This document shows, in pieces, positions 21,286 through 32,765 of a stretch of DNA of 64,000 nucleotides. The stretch is from Blepharisma japonicum (Eukaryota > Ciliophora > Heterotrichea > Heterotrichida > Blepharismidae): NCBI GenBank assembly GCA_949751835.1, contig CATKHK010000016.1, forward strand, positions 310,001-374,000, read 5' to 3'. A program made the translations under genes and the position numbers. The notes under the pieces were generated by a model. The model ran no database searches and was not told the DNA's origin. It worked only from the letters and a program-made list of their open reading frames with translations. Each line of letters opens with the position of its first letter. Within the stretch, counting starts at the first letter, position 1.

Positions 21286-22788
21286 ATGGACCAACCAAGA
21301 ACACCTAAAAGGGCTGAAACAAGAGAAGAGCCTCAAATATCTGCAGCAGCTCGAGAAAAAGCAGAAGCCGCCAAAGCTTTCATCGCTGAAAAATACTCCA
21401 AGAAAAAGCGTGAAGATATTGAAAATCGTGAATATTGGGACGAAATAAACAAAAGAATGGCTGAGCTTAATCTTTCTGAAACCGAGCAGCGAATGGTTAG
21501 AGAAGAGATCATGCACAAAGAAGCTGAACGACTTCGGAGCTTGCGGGCCCGCACCAGCATTTTTGATTTTGAACCGATAACAATCATAGGCCGTGGCGCA
21601 TTTGGAGAAGTTAGAGTTGTCCGTCACAAATCTTCAGGAGAAATCCTGGCTCTGAAGAAAATGAACAAAACTGAAATGATCCGAAAAAACCAGACCCAGC
21701 ATGTGAGGGCTGAAAGAAATGTATTAGCCAAAGCCAATAACCCCTGGATTGTTGAGCTTAAATACTCTTTTCAAGACGAAAAATACTTGTATTTAGCAAT
21801 GGAGTACCTGCAAGGGGGTGATTTGATGACTGTTTTGATTAAAAGAGATATTCTTCCTCAAGATGAGGCCAAGTTTTATATAGCTGAGATGGTTTTAGCT
21901 GTAGAGTCTGTGCATAAATTGAACTATATACATAGAGATATCAAACCAGATAATGTTTTGATTGGTAGGGATGGACATATAAAATTATCTGACTTTGGAC
22001 TTTGTAAATTAAGCGATATTCAGACTGATAATATGTATTCAAATTTAAGCAAGCTAGAAGATGAGGCTAAAGCAAAGCAGTATATGGAAAGGCGAACCGA
22101 CTATAAGAGGAACCGGACTCTTGCTTACTCAACTGTAGGCACCCCTGACTATATAGCTCCAGAAGTGTTTGGAAGAGGAGGGTACACTGAAATAGTTGAC
22201 TGATGGAGCGTTGGTGTTATTTTATTTGAAATGGTTGTAGGGTATCCTCCTTTCTTCTCAGATGAACCATCTATAACTTGCCAAAAAATTTTGCACTGGA
22301 GAAACACTTTATCAATACCAAGAGAAGCAAACTTGAGGCACTCCACTTGCGATTTGATAAGAAAACTAGTTTGTGACGCTGGAGATAGGCTTGGGTCTCG
22401 TGGAGTTGATGAAATCAAAGCACATCCTTTCTTTAACGGAATAGACTGGGAAAATATGAGAAACACAAGGGCACCATGAACCCCTGAGGTATTTTTTATT
22501 TAGCTAAGAAATGATTATGACTCATCAAATTTCGATAATTTTGATGAAGTGGAGCCGTTTTATCCCCCACAAGAGTCAAGGAAGAAAAAAGGAAAAAAAG
22601 ACAGCAATTTTATCAATTATACTTTTAAGAAGGTAGATGAGGACCGAGCAGCTATATTGATTAGTGCTTTGAATGAGCTTGAAGCTATCAAAAAAACAAA
22701 CTCAAGTTTAAGGCAGGAGAGTTCTCCCTCTCAAGGAAGTTACCCGAAGAAGATAGTGCTAAACTCTCAAGAACTCTATTCAGATTAA
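21286..22788 (+). CDS. NDR-family AGC protein kinase (copy 1)
   Basis: A 495-aa NDR/LATS-type kinase. These kinases act with Mob proteins in cell-cycle exit, morphogenesis and cortical patterning. An N-terminal helical Mob-binding region is followed by the kinase: IIGRGAFGEVRVV, ALKKM, HRDIKPDNVL and SDFGLCK. The NDR-specific insert precedes the T-loop AYSTVGTPDYIAPEVF. The hydrophobic motif NFINYTFKK lies near the C-terminus. UGA at 22201 supplies the first Trp of the conserved VDWWSVGVIL. A 15-nt intron, GTATTTTTTATTTAG (22489-22503), interrupts the C-terminal extension. A diverged paralogue lies about 1.3 kb downstream in opposite orientation. Confidence 0.96.
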
Positions 22789-22833
22789 TGATGATTTTTT
22801 AATAGTTACTATAACTAAAAATGCCATATTTTA

Positions 22834-24045
22834 ATGTTGGCGAGAAGATTTTCCACAGTTGCCCTCAAAGTAATAATCATCTAGAGAACTCCTTTATATG
22901 ATTATCACAAAGATGTGGCTGGGGCCAAAATGGGTGCTTATGAAGGCTACGAAATGCCAGCTTATTATGGACATCACAAAGAAACCACAATGACGGAGCA
23001 TTTGACTATCAAAAAAAAGGCAGGCTTATTTGACATTAGTCATATGGGACAGCTTAAAATTCATGGAAAACATAGAATTGAGTTTATTAATTATCTTACA
23101 GTCTCTGACCTAAACAAAATCCCTGTGAGATCTTGCTTGCAATCGTTATTGATGATGCCAAACGGCGGAATTAAAGATGAAATAACTATTCAGAAATTCG
23201 AAGGATATATAGGACTCGTCGTAAACGCAGGGTGCAGGGAAAAAGACTTTGATTATCTTTTTAATCATATGCTGGAGTGGAGAAGTAAAGGAAGAGATGT
23301 GATAGTAGAAGAATTAAAAGATCAATGCCTTTTGTCATTAAATGGACCATCAGCATCTGGGTATCTCCAAGGACAAGTCTCTTGCGACCTCCCAACAACT
23401 AGATATATGCAAGTCCGAGAAGCTAAATTAGATTATATTGATGATGTGCATATAACAGTGATGAGGTCTGGACACACAGGAGAAGATGGCTTTGATATAT
23501 CTATCAGCTCAGAAGGAGCTCTGAAATGGTTAGAAATGATAAATGAAAGTGGGCTACGCGATAAGTATTATTTCTGCGGGCTAGACGCAAGAGATTCATT
23601 AAGACTTGAAGCTGGGAAATGTAATTATTGCAATGATATGGATGAAAATCTTACCCCTATAGAAGCCGATCTAGTAGATAGAATTCCTATGTCGAAGCTA
23701 TCTACAGGAGGATGGATAGGTCATGAAGCTGTTATGGCACAAAGAGGTCAGCTTGAGCGCCAAAAATTTGAGGGCCAGCGAATAAGAGTTGGGTTTTCTG
23801 CTGAAAAAGATGGACCTTCTGCAAGAAGAGGAGCAAATCTTTTTGTAGCTGAAGATGAAATAGCCGGTGTCGTCACTTCAGGAGCATACAGCCCCTTTTT
23901 AAATAAAGGAGTCGGAATGGCCCTGATCAAAAGAGGCAGAGCTCCCTATACAAATCACATTTTCAAAGCAAAGCTGAATAAAAATAAAATCGTCAAAGTC
24001 AAAATCGAAAAAGGGGCAATAACCCCACACAATTATTATGACTAA
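22834..24045 (+). CDS. Glycine cleavage T-protein (aminomethyltransferase), mitochondrial
   Basis: A 398-aa GcvT, the tetrahydrofolate-dependent T subunit of the mitochondrial glycine cleavage system. The true ATG is at 22834. It encodes MLARRFSTVALK, a mitochondrial presequence, and is joined to the rest by removing the 15-nt intron GTAATAATCATCTAG (22870-22884), which contains an in-frame TAG. The joined sequence RTPLYDYHKDVAGAKM matches the GcvT N-terminus. Further family motifs are GLFDISHMGQL, LSLNGPSASGYL, GHTGEDGFDIS, GLDARDSLRLEAG and GVVTSGAYSPFLNKGVGM. It sits between the two NDR kinases and ends 22 bp from the convergent second copy. Confidence 0.95.
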
Positions 24046-24067
24046 TAAAACATAAAGAAACTATTAC

Positions 24068-25531
24068 TTACAGCTCTCCATTATATAACTCCTCAGATGA
24101 TGGGATATAATTAATTGGTTGGTTTTCCCTAGCAGTCGAGTTCCTTATAGCTTCGAGCTCCTCAATCGCACTTGTCAGTCCAGTTCGCTGCTTTTCTACG
24201 TCTTTTTTAAAAGTGTAGCCAACAAAGTTTACATCTTTTTTCTGAGGTCTTTTTTTGTTACTTATAGGAGGGTAAAAAGGCTCAGTTTCTTCAAATTGTT
24301 CGAAATTCGAAATGTCAGTTTCGCCTCGGAGTTCTGGGACGTAAGGAGCGTCTTGAGCTCGTATATTGTTCCAGTCAACTCCTGCGAAGAAAGGATGGGC
24401 TTTTATTTCTGCGACTCCTCGGATTCCAAGCCTTGTATTAGGCTCACAGATTAGTTTTCTTATCAAATCAATTGCAGCATGACTTAGTCTGGCTTCTCTT
24501 GGGATTGTGAAGTAGTTTTGCCAGTTAATGATTTTTTGACAGACTTCTTTAGGCTTGTCAGCATAAAATGGAGGGTAGCCTACAAGCATTTCAAATAAAA
24601 TAACACCAACTGACCACCAGTCTACCGTTTCTGTATACCCTTGTCGAGAAAACACTTCTGGAGCTATATAATCAGGTGTTCCTACTGTCGAAAACGCTAA
24701 TTTTCTATTTCTATGGAACTCACTCCTTCTATCCACATATTGTTTAAGCCTTTCTTCCTCTAATTTCCTCAACACTTCTCTGCTTTGTGAAGGAAATATT
24801 TCTGCGTGCTTAGAAAGGCCGAAGTCTGACAACTTTATATGTCCTCTATTATCAATAAGTATATTATCAGGTTTTAAGTCTCTATGTATATAGTTCATTT
24901 TATGTACTGAATCTACAGCAAGTATGATTTCTGCTATATAAAATCTGCTTTCTGCTTCAGTCAAGATGTTTTTCTTTATCAATAAATTCATAAAATCTCC
25001 TCCTCCTAAATATTCCATCGCCAGATACAAATATTTTTCGTCTTGAAAAGAATATTTCAAGTCCACAATCCATGGATTTTCTGAATGTGCAAGAACATCT
25101 CGTTCAGCTTTTATGTGCTGGATTTGATTTTTACAGATCATTTCAGACTTGTCCATCTTCTTGAGGGCGAAGACTTCGCCGGTTCCTTTCTTCCTGACCA
25201 CTCTCACTTCTCCAAATGCGCCCTTTCCTATGATTGAGATGGGTTCGAAATCGTAAACAGTTATTTTTTGGCGTTTTTCGCGAAGTAGCTCAGCTTCTTT
25301 GTGAAGAATTTCTTGCTTAATCATATGCCGTTCTGCTGAGGACAAGCAGAGTTCTTCCATAATTTTGTTAAGTTCTTGTCACTCTTCTCGACGTCCTTCC
25401 TCTTCTTCTTTAAGCTTAGAAAATCTCCCTTCTATGTAGGCTTTGGCGAGCTGTGCTCGGTCACGAGTGACTGAGGATATTTTTTCTCCTTCTTCTTTGC
25501 GTCGTTGGGTTGCTGGTCTGGGGCTGGCCAT
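24068..25531 (-). CDS. NDR-family AGC protein kinase (copy 2)
   Basis: A 487-aa paralogue of copy 1. The ATG at 25531 is used because the frame runs through a UGA near codon 52 (REEWQELNKIMEEL), aligned to a Trp in copy 1. Kinase motifs are complete: IIGKGAFGEVRVV, HRDLKPDNIL, SDFGLSK, the NDR T-loop AFSTVGTPDYIAPEVF and the hydrophobic motif NFVGYTFKK. Unlike copy 1 it has no intron and uses UGG for both Trp of VDWW. The pair most likely arose by inverted duplication, but the low nucleotide similarity makes it old. Confidence 0.96.
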
Positions 25532-25796
25532 TTGAATGAATTTATATTATTTAAAAGTTTGACAAATAATGAATCTTCGAGGATTGTTACAGTCTATTTA
25601 TAAAAGAAAATGAATTGTTAAATAGATGAGGATAATTAATTGTTTTGGTGTTTTTTTATAGGATGATGAATGGTTATAGCATATTAAATTATAAAAAAAT
25701 TTAAAGAAGTTGCTGTAAATCTTGCCATTATTTAATTCAAAAATTATTTATAAGAAAATTAGGATTGAGGTTTTCAATAAAGATAAGGACCAGTAA

Positions 25797-26099
25797 ATGT
25801 TAATATTAGTAAAGATTATTGATGAGCTATCTATTGAACTGCGAGGCCTTTATAGGCACCTTGTTTCTCTAACCACCTGAAGTCATGCTCTTCGCATCGC
25901 TTCTTTTGCATGGGCTCACGCACCAATATGGAGTGAAATAGGCTGGATCGCGCTGACTTCTCATCAATTACTTAGTTCAATACTATTTAGCATTGGGGCT
26001 GTCTGCTATCTAGTGAGAGAATGAACAAAGTTAGACATTACTGAACGATGCTGCTATATTTCTAAAGTTCATAAAACTCTTCTGGATATAATCACCTAA
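25797..26099 (+). CDS. Small uncharacterised membrane protein (100 aa)
   Basis: A 100-aa frame that appears only when UGA is read as Trp: two UGA and three UGG codons. It starts at ATG 25797 and ends at TAA 26097. It is protein-like in composition: LRGLYRHLVSLTTWSHALRI, then a hydrophobic stretch (LTSHQLLSSILFSIGAVCYL) followed by VREWTKLDITERC. The bases are noticeably less AT-rich than the flanks, which supports coding. One or two membrane helices are likely. The pattern resembles small peroxisomal or mitochondrial membrane proteins, but I cannot assign it. Confidence 0.6.
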
Positions 26100-26874
26100 T
26101 ACTTCTCTCCTTTTACTAGATCCCAAAACAACATACAACATTATAAACTCCCTCCACTCTGCTTAATAATTTGTATAACGACATCTTTCTGCAACGAACT
26201 CTTCATATATTTATTATTGCTTTTAAAATGGTGAAAAAACCTATTTCAAATAGAAAAAGATTTTGACAGTTAAATATTCTCAAAAAAGAAATAATTAGTG
26301 TGATTTTAATAATTGAGATTTTCATTATTTTTAATACTAATTAGCCTTATTTTAATTATTTAAATTGCAATCTGAATTACGTAGTCGAATAATACAGCAT
26401 GCTATTAAAAATTTTGCAAATTTGTATAAGACATTATTCAATTAAATAAGTTTTCTCTAAAATAATATATAGACATTAGACTATTTAATAAATATTATTA
26501 GATAAATAAAAGGAAAGCTTATTTGATATTTACTCTGAAATAAGCAATATTATCTAACTACCTCTATTTAATTCTTAAGGCGTTATTATATTTTTCTCTC
26601 TTAATAATGATACAAAATTTAAAATAAAACTATAAAATCTATAAATATTAACAATATTTGCAATTACAATATCGATAAGATGCAATACAATTAATCGTTT
26701 TCAATTATATTATAATGTCGTAAATTCTCAGATGATTATCAACCATACTTCTGTATTTAAGTATCATATCTTATATATAAATTAAGTAATAGCTAAAGAT
26801 AAAAGGATAATTCATGTCCTGAATCCTATTGCGTAAGTTCATAATATTGAAATTTTGAATCAGACATAAAATTA
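26100..26874. other. AT-rich intergenic region
   Basis: 775 bp upstream of the voltage-sensor/cyclase gene. No coding frame, no clear repeat and no structured RNA island were seen. Confidence 0.5.
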
Positions 26875-29343
26875 ATGGCAAACCCCACCTTAGATATTCA
26901 ATTGAATAGATTTCCTGGGAATCTAGACGAGCTAGATTCGGCACAAAATTATTTTAAAGGATATGACTGTATTAAAAATATCCCTTTATACTGAGACAAA
27001 GACGGTGTAAAAGTGAAGTCCAAGCTTTCCAAGTTATCGTCAGCAATACTTAAAAACTGGGTTGTTCAAGCATTTCTAATGCTCCTAACAATCTTCGCTT
27101 TATTTGGTGAAGACATCCGACTTTTAGCTACAGAAAAATCAGCTGATGACTATTTTTTTGCAATAGCATTAGTCTGCTTTATATTCTTTGCTGTAGAAAT
27201 ATTATTGTCTTCCCTATCAAAAGATAAATATTTCAATAGTTTTTTCTTCTGGCTTGACATCTTGGCAACTCTTACCCTTATACTTGATGTAGGCTGGGTA
27301 TGAGATTTTGCGACTGGTGAAAATCATAGCCAAGACTCTGAAGACGTCCAAAAAAGCCATATTTCTCTGAACGAATTGGAAGAAATTACTGGTCCGAGGA
27401 ACATAAGGTTTATGAGAATATTTAGAGTGGTAAGACTTGTCAGAATTGTAAAGATTTACAAATTAGCAGTTGAGCAAGACTTACAAAAAAAGGAAAAAAA
27501 AGGAGACAAAAGAATTGAAATCCAATTTAGAGGAGATGATGCGATTTTTGTGGAGGTTTTAGATGAAATACCTCAGAACAGAGATATTGATTATGATAAC
27601 TGGGAAGACCAAGTTTCGCACTCTTCAAGCTTATTTTCTATGAGATCGATGTCGTCTGAAGGCCACCCCATTGATCCTCAATCTACTGGCTTGAATTTTG
27701 ATATACCTCCTAATATGGTTGTTATAAATAATGAAGCAAGAAAAAATAATGAAAATAACGACCCGAAACCAGACCCTGAAGCAAAACTTGGAAACCGGCT
27801 GACTGATGTTATAATGAACAGAGTAATCATGCTAGTTATAGGAGCTGTATTTGTTTTTCCGATATTCTACCCGTCTCTTTACCTAAATGACTACAAATTT
27901 TTGGAGTTTGGGCTGCAGTGCATTTATGATGTTATCCACGATCATAAAGAATTTGATATAGCTTGGAATTCATATATAGACTCATATAAAGACTTAAATG
28001 ACCCTTTAATTTATCTCCAAGCAAAAAACAAAAAATTATGGAAAGGAGGAATCAATTTAGATGAATTAAGACTATGTGAAGTCCTAATTTTTACTGTTGA
28101 CAAAATGGATCCAGACTACTACTATTGGATGGTCGCAGTTTTCAATATGAAAAGTACGAGTAAGATGGAAGCCTGAATGAGTATGGTTAGAACAGCCTTT
28201 ATGTGTTTTATGATTGGAATCGCTTCTATGTTGCTCACAAAAGGAACTAAGGACATATTGCTTAAACCGCTTGAAAAAATGACTGATAGAATACAAAAAA
28301 TGTCTAAAGACCCTATATTAGCTGTACAATACGAAGAATATGAATCATTCCAAAAAGGCGCATTATCTCACAAAAAGAAAAAAAAGCAAAAAGTTGCTGA
28401 AGAGATAAAACTACTAGAGAATGCTATCACAAAAATCGGCGCACTATTATCAATAGGATTCGGAGAAATCGGCGCAGAAATCATCGCTTCTAATATGAGG
28501 AGCAATGGAGGCGAAATTAATCCATTAATACCAGGAAGACGGTGCTTCTGTATTTTTGGAGTTTTATGCATCAAAAGTTTGCAAGAAATTTCTCATGATT
28601 TAAAAGAAGACACGGTTCAACTTATAAATAAAATTTCTCTCATTGCTCATCATACTGCTAGTAAATATTCAGGCTTTGCAAGTAAAATATATAGGGAAAA
28701 ACTGATAATAATATGAAAATTCCCTGATGAATGTATTGATTTAGATGTTTTTAGCAATGCAAAGGTAGGATTGAATGATAATTTCTATGTGAAGGAAATT
28801 GCAGATATGGCTATTATTTGCTTTGCGAAAATTTTAGGAGAATTGAAGAAAAATCAAACGATGCTAAGTAATGGATATAGTAAGGAAATAAGAAAAATTA
28901 TTTATGATAATTGCGATAAGATAGGTATTGGACTTCATCAAGGATGGGGATTGGAAGGGACTATAGGTAGTGATTTGAAAATCGATCCTATTTATTTATC
29001 TCCAAATCTAGAATTTGCAATTAAATTGACAGATTTGACAAAAATGCACGATGCTCCAATCTTAATAAGTGAAGATATGTATAAAATTTGCTCAAAAGCA
29101 ACCAAGTCCAAGCTTAAAAAAGTAGACAAGGCTATGATAACTGAAGAAAAGCAAATTAATGTATATGGGTGCGACTTAGATTTAAGCAAAATTAATCCAA
29201 TTGAATCTGAACCTGAAATCTCTGAGAAAAATAGAGTTTTGAATAGAATAGCAAGAGAGAAACTAAGAGAATTATCTAAAAGTGGAGAATATCAAATTTC
29301 AAAATTATGGGAAGAAGATGAAGATTTAAAAAATATGAAATAG
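26875..29343 (+). CDS. Voltage-sensor domain fused to a nucleotide-cyclase-like domain
   Basis: An 822-aa protein joined through four in-frame UGA (Trp) codons. Residues about 62-196 form a four-helix voltage sensor; S4 reads RFMRIFRVVRLVRIVKIYKL with a basic residue every third position. An acidic linker follows. Then come a helix (about 315-335), a roughly 100-aa loop, a second helix (about 435-455) with a HAMP-like region, and a class III cyclase-like domain (about 510-780; GIGLHQGWGLEGTIG and APILISEDMY). Ciliates are known for cyclases fused to channel modules. No K+ selectivity GYG is visible. The two metal-binding Asp of active cyclases are absent (FGVLCIKS and YREKLIIIWKFP where F-x-D-I and G-D are expected), so this may be a regulatory pseudo-cyclase. 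Confidence 0.85.
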
Positions 29344-29412
29344 TCCACTGAGCAGTAAATAGAATTTATTTATAGAAATTCACTATACGTTAATATGCTT
29401 TTAATAATAATT

Positions 29413-30186
29413 TTAGTTATCTGCAAATCGATACGATTTTCTAAATGCAATCTGATATGGCTCATAGTCAGCGGGTGCTACATCTACAGCTGGGTATTTT
29501 TCAAATCTTCTTATAACTGCTTCTATTCCTTTCAAATATCGTGGATATTGTCTCTTACCGCAATTTTGCCATTTTCTATTCGGATTTTTCTTGCAGTCCA
29601 CTACATGCCAAAGCATTTGTTGGATACACAAAAAAATTTCTTTGCATTTATGGCATTTACTTTTTCTTATACTTTTATGGGTCTTATATGCTCTAAGACT
29701 TGGGATAATAGTGTCGCACACTTTGCATTGAAATTGTCCTACATCCCTATATTTTTTTCTCAGCAAATAGCCTGGGTCTCTTTCAGGAGATGGGCTGGAA
29801 GAAGAAACTCTTTCTTTATTTTTATTTTTTTTTCTCTTCTTGGTAGGATATTCTTCTTCTCTATCTGAGAGGTATTCTAATTCGCTAAAATCAAACTCTT
29901 CAGATACATAGTTGGATAAATCAGACTGTTCTTCTTCCTCCTCATTGAATTCATTATTTCCCTCTTGAGATTTCAATTCGTCTCAAGTTTTGCTTTTCTT
30001 AGAGACTGATTTAGAACTTTTGTTTTGCTTGGGTTTTGATTCTGATTTTTTACTTCTCTTAGGAGTTGATGCAGCACTTTTACTTTGTTTGGAATTTGAT
30101 GCTGAGCTTTGACTTTTTGATTTATCTGTCCCGCTTTCACTTTCTGATATCAAACATATAAACGGTGGGGATTCTTTTTGTGCCAT
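29413..30186 (-). CDS. Zinc-finger protein with Ser/Lys-rich N-terminus
   Basis: A 257-aa protein. The ATG at 30186 is taken because the frame upstream has no other ATG before a stop. The first 70 residues are a Ser/Lys/Gln low-complexity region, and a UGA (Trp, 29983) then leads into an acidic stretch and a basic KKRKKNKNKER patch that may be a nuclear signal. The C-terminal half has Cys/His clusters: CKVCDTIIPSLRAYKTH, then CHKCKEIF...H. This suggests two C2H2-like fingers, the second imperfect. Its target is unknown. It may be related in type, not closely in sequence, to the finger protein at the left edge. Confidence 0.7.
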
Positions 30187-30367
30187 AAATTTAGAATTTG
30201 ATAATCTTCTTATAGGGGCTAAATCATAAGCGTAAAAATCCAAATAATTTTTTATTTACACATGTATGTTAATTTATTAGAAAATCTATATAAATTTTCA
30301 TATAAATATCTTGGGTTTTAGATTCATATTTATAAATAAGTCTTATGATAATAATTTTTTTATTATT

Positions 30368-31273
30368 TTAAACTGCAGGTAGTCCAGCAACACCATTGCT
30401 ATCAATTCCACATTCTCCAAAAGCTATCCAGAAGAACCCATTAATACCCCAGCTGGCACCCCAAGAGTTAGCAACAATCCAATAGTTAGTTTGCCCTTGA
30501 ACTCCCCATCCAACAATTTTGACTGAATGATTTCCAACAAAGTTCCCAGTAGTGTGTTTATAAACACCGCTTGTATATGAATAAAAATCTTGGTAAACTT
30601 GGAAAGTAACTTCAATTGGGCCGTTTTGCAGAACCTCAGCCTGAATTGATGCAGGTGAGCTGAAAGTGTTTACTGATGAAGCCTTGTAAAATTGCATAGT
30701 AGATCCATTGGAGCATTTATTGTTGCAAACTTGATTAACAGCAGCATATGGGGTGCAGGTTTGGGATGGGATACCATTAGATTGCATGAAATACCAAGCA
30801 TAAACAGCATATCCACCGCCACAACCATAACTTACGCTGTCACAGTTGACGAGATATTGAGGGGAAAGGACAACATTTATTGTGCTGTTTGAAAAAATGC
30901 AGAGTCTATCTGAAAGAGCTTCACTTGCTCCAAAAGCCCAACAAGAACCACAATTTCCTTGATTAAGGATTGGATGAATGCAAGAAGGCCATTTTTGTCT
31001 GGCATCAAAAGCGGATGGGGCTTGTAGGTGGTCTAAGAGCTTACCCCAGTTTTTTTCTGGGAAGAAGTTATAGATAATTTCGGCTGAGGCGTATTGCCTG
31101 GCTTCTCCAATTGTCATTTGACCGACCCAATCAGAGGAGGCTGTCCATGAATCTTGGCTTTGGTTGATGTGGTCTATTTGCTCTTGTGTCATCACAAGGT
31201 CAGAATCTTTAAGTCTAAAAGCTGGACTTGCAAATGCTGCTAAGACGAAACCCAAGAATATGATGTTGTTCAT
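30368..31273 (-). CDS. Cathepsin B-like protease, array unit 1
   Basis: A 301-aa preproprotease with a signal peptide (MNNIIFLGFVLAAFASPAF), a short propeptide with WTASSDWVGQMTIGEA, and a papain-fold mature part from about residue 90. The catalytic set is complete: NQGNCGSCWAFGASEA (Cys), FVGNHSVKIVGWG (His) and WIVANSWGASWG (Asn). The His-containing occluding loop of true cathepsin B is not evident, so endopeptidase rather than dipeptidyl activity is likely. It would be secreted or delivered to food vacuoles. It is the most diverged of the three active units and has the weakest match to the shared upstream element. No intron, no UGA. Confidence 0.95.
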   Translation of the reverse strand: MNNIIFLGFVLAAFASPAFRLKDSDLVMTQEQIDHINQSQDSWTASSDWVGQMTIGEARQYASAEIIYNFFPEKNWGKLLDHLQAPSAFDARQKWPSCIHPILNQGNCGSCWAFGASEALSDRLCIFSNSTINVVLSPQYLVNCDSVSYGCGGGYAVYAWYFMQSNGIPSQTCTPYAAVNQVCNNKCSNGSTMQFYKASSVNTFSSPASIQAEVLQNGPIEVTFQVYQDFYSYTSGVYKHTTGNFVGNHSVKIVGWGVQGQTNYWIVANSWGASWGINGFFWIAFGECGIDSNGVAGLPAV

Positions 31274-31471
31274 ATTTATTATTTCCCCATAAATTATCTC
31301 CTTAACATTTCATAATTTTATGAATTTATTTGTCATATAAAATTATGATTCTTTCTATTTTCTGTTTTAATAAATAAAATTATAAACGATCTTACAAAAT
31401 TTGAAGGCAGTTATTCAAATTAGATAATTAGTAAAAAATGAAGCCATTAAAGATAAACTGATATTAAATAT

Positions 31472-32398
31472 CTAAACTAAAGCAGTTCCTGCAACAGCTT
31501 GACTATCAATTCCACATTGTCCGAAGGCAATATTGAAGAATCCTTGAATACCCCAGGAAGTTCCCCATGAATTAGCCACAACCCAGTAGTTGGTTCCGTT
31601 CTGTGTCCCCCATCCAACAACCTTAACGCAATGGTTTCCTAAAAATTTTCCAGTAGTGTGCTTGTAAATTCCTCCAGAGTAGCTCATGAAATCTTGATAA
31701 ACTTGGAAAGTGACTTCAATTGGACCTCCAGCAAGAATTGCAGCTTGCATTGATGATGGCCCACTGTATGTGTTTACAGATGAAGCCTTATAAACTTGCA
31801 TTTGGGATCCATTTGAGCAAGTACTTGGGCAGGTTGAGTCTTGTCCTAAGTATGGAACACAAGAGTAGGTAGGGACACCATGGTCCTTCATCCAGAGCCA
31901 AGCCAAGTCTGCAATGCCTCCATTGCATGCGAAGTTTTCTTTGTCGCATTCAAGGAGATACTGAGGAGACAGAACAACATTGATTGAGCCTTTTGAAGCT
32001 ATACAAAGTCTGTCTGAAAGAGCTTCAGTAGCACCGAATGCCCAGCATGATCCACATTGCTCTTGGTTAAGAATAGGATGAACGCAATTAGGCCATTGTT
32101 GTCTTGAATCAAAAGATGATGGAGGTGTGATGCTGTCTAAAAGTGCACCCCAATCTTTTTCTGGGAAATTTCTTGGTTCTCCGCTGGCAGATGCATAGCT
32201 TTTGGCATCTCCAATAGTCATTTGGCCAACCCAATCAGCTGATGCTGTCCAAGAGTCTTGGCTTTGATTAATAAGATCAATCATTTCTTGTGGTGCAACG
32301 AGGTCTGAGTCTTTTAGGGCTGGGGACGCATTTTTAAAGCTAACTGAGGGTCCGGAGATTGCAAGAGCAATAAGTGAAGCAATGACAAGATATTTCAT
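31472..32398 (-). CDS. Cathepsin B-like protease, array unit 2
   Basis: A 308-aa secreted protease: signal peptide MKYLVIASLIALAISGPS, then propeptide, then mature domain. Catalytic residues are intact in NQEQCGSCWAFGATEA, LGNHCVKVVGWG and WVVANSWGTSWG. A small insertion near residue 20 (FKNASPALKDSD) sets it apart from units 1 and 3. The many Cys residues of the family (CDKENFACNGG, CPSTCSNGS) are kept, so the disulfide-bonded fold should form. Expected to digest protein in vacuoles or outside the cell. Confidence 0.95.
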   Translation of the reverse strand: MKYLVIASLIALAISGPSVSFKNASPALKDSDLVAPQEMIDLINQSQDSWTASADWVGQMTIGDAKSYASASGEPRNFPEKDWGALLDSITPPSSFDSRQQWPNCVHPILNQEQCGSCWAFGATEALSDRLCIASKGSINVVLSPQYLLECDKENFACNGGIADLAWLWMKDHGVPTYSCVPYLGQDSTCPSTCSNGSQMQVYKASSVNTYSGPSSMQAAILAGGPIEVTFQVYQDFMSYSGGIYKHTTGKFLGNHCVKVVGWGTQNGTNYWVVANSWGTSWGIQGFFNIAFGQCGIDSQAVAGTALV

Positions 32399-32765
32399 TT
32401 TTATTTCACCAATTAATTTTTCCCCAGATAATAAATCTTAAAAAATTAATTTTGAAAGGTGGGCATTTTAGATCAGAGCTATAAAAATAGCGAAATCAAA
32501 TTTTTATTAGCCAAAATAATATAGTTTTGAGATAATTTATAAAGAATTCAATTAAAATTAAGGTTCGAAATTAAAGAATCCAGAGATATAATGAGATACA
32601 TTTATATATATAAAAATAAGCAGCCTTTATTATATTCTAACCTTATTTATAATTGGAAGCACTTAAGAATTTTTGGTTGTCTACTTGATTAAAAGTATAT
32701 TAAAATGTTTTAATCTTAGCTAGAAAATTCAAAAAATATATCTTAAATGTTATTTAGCTTTAAAC
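32399..32765. other. Array spacer between units 2 and 3
   Basis: 367 bp of AT-rich sequence upstream of unit 2 and downstream of unit 3. Nothing recognised apart from expected promoter sequence. Confidence 0.4.
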
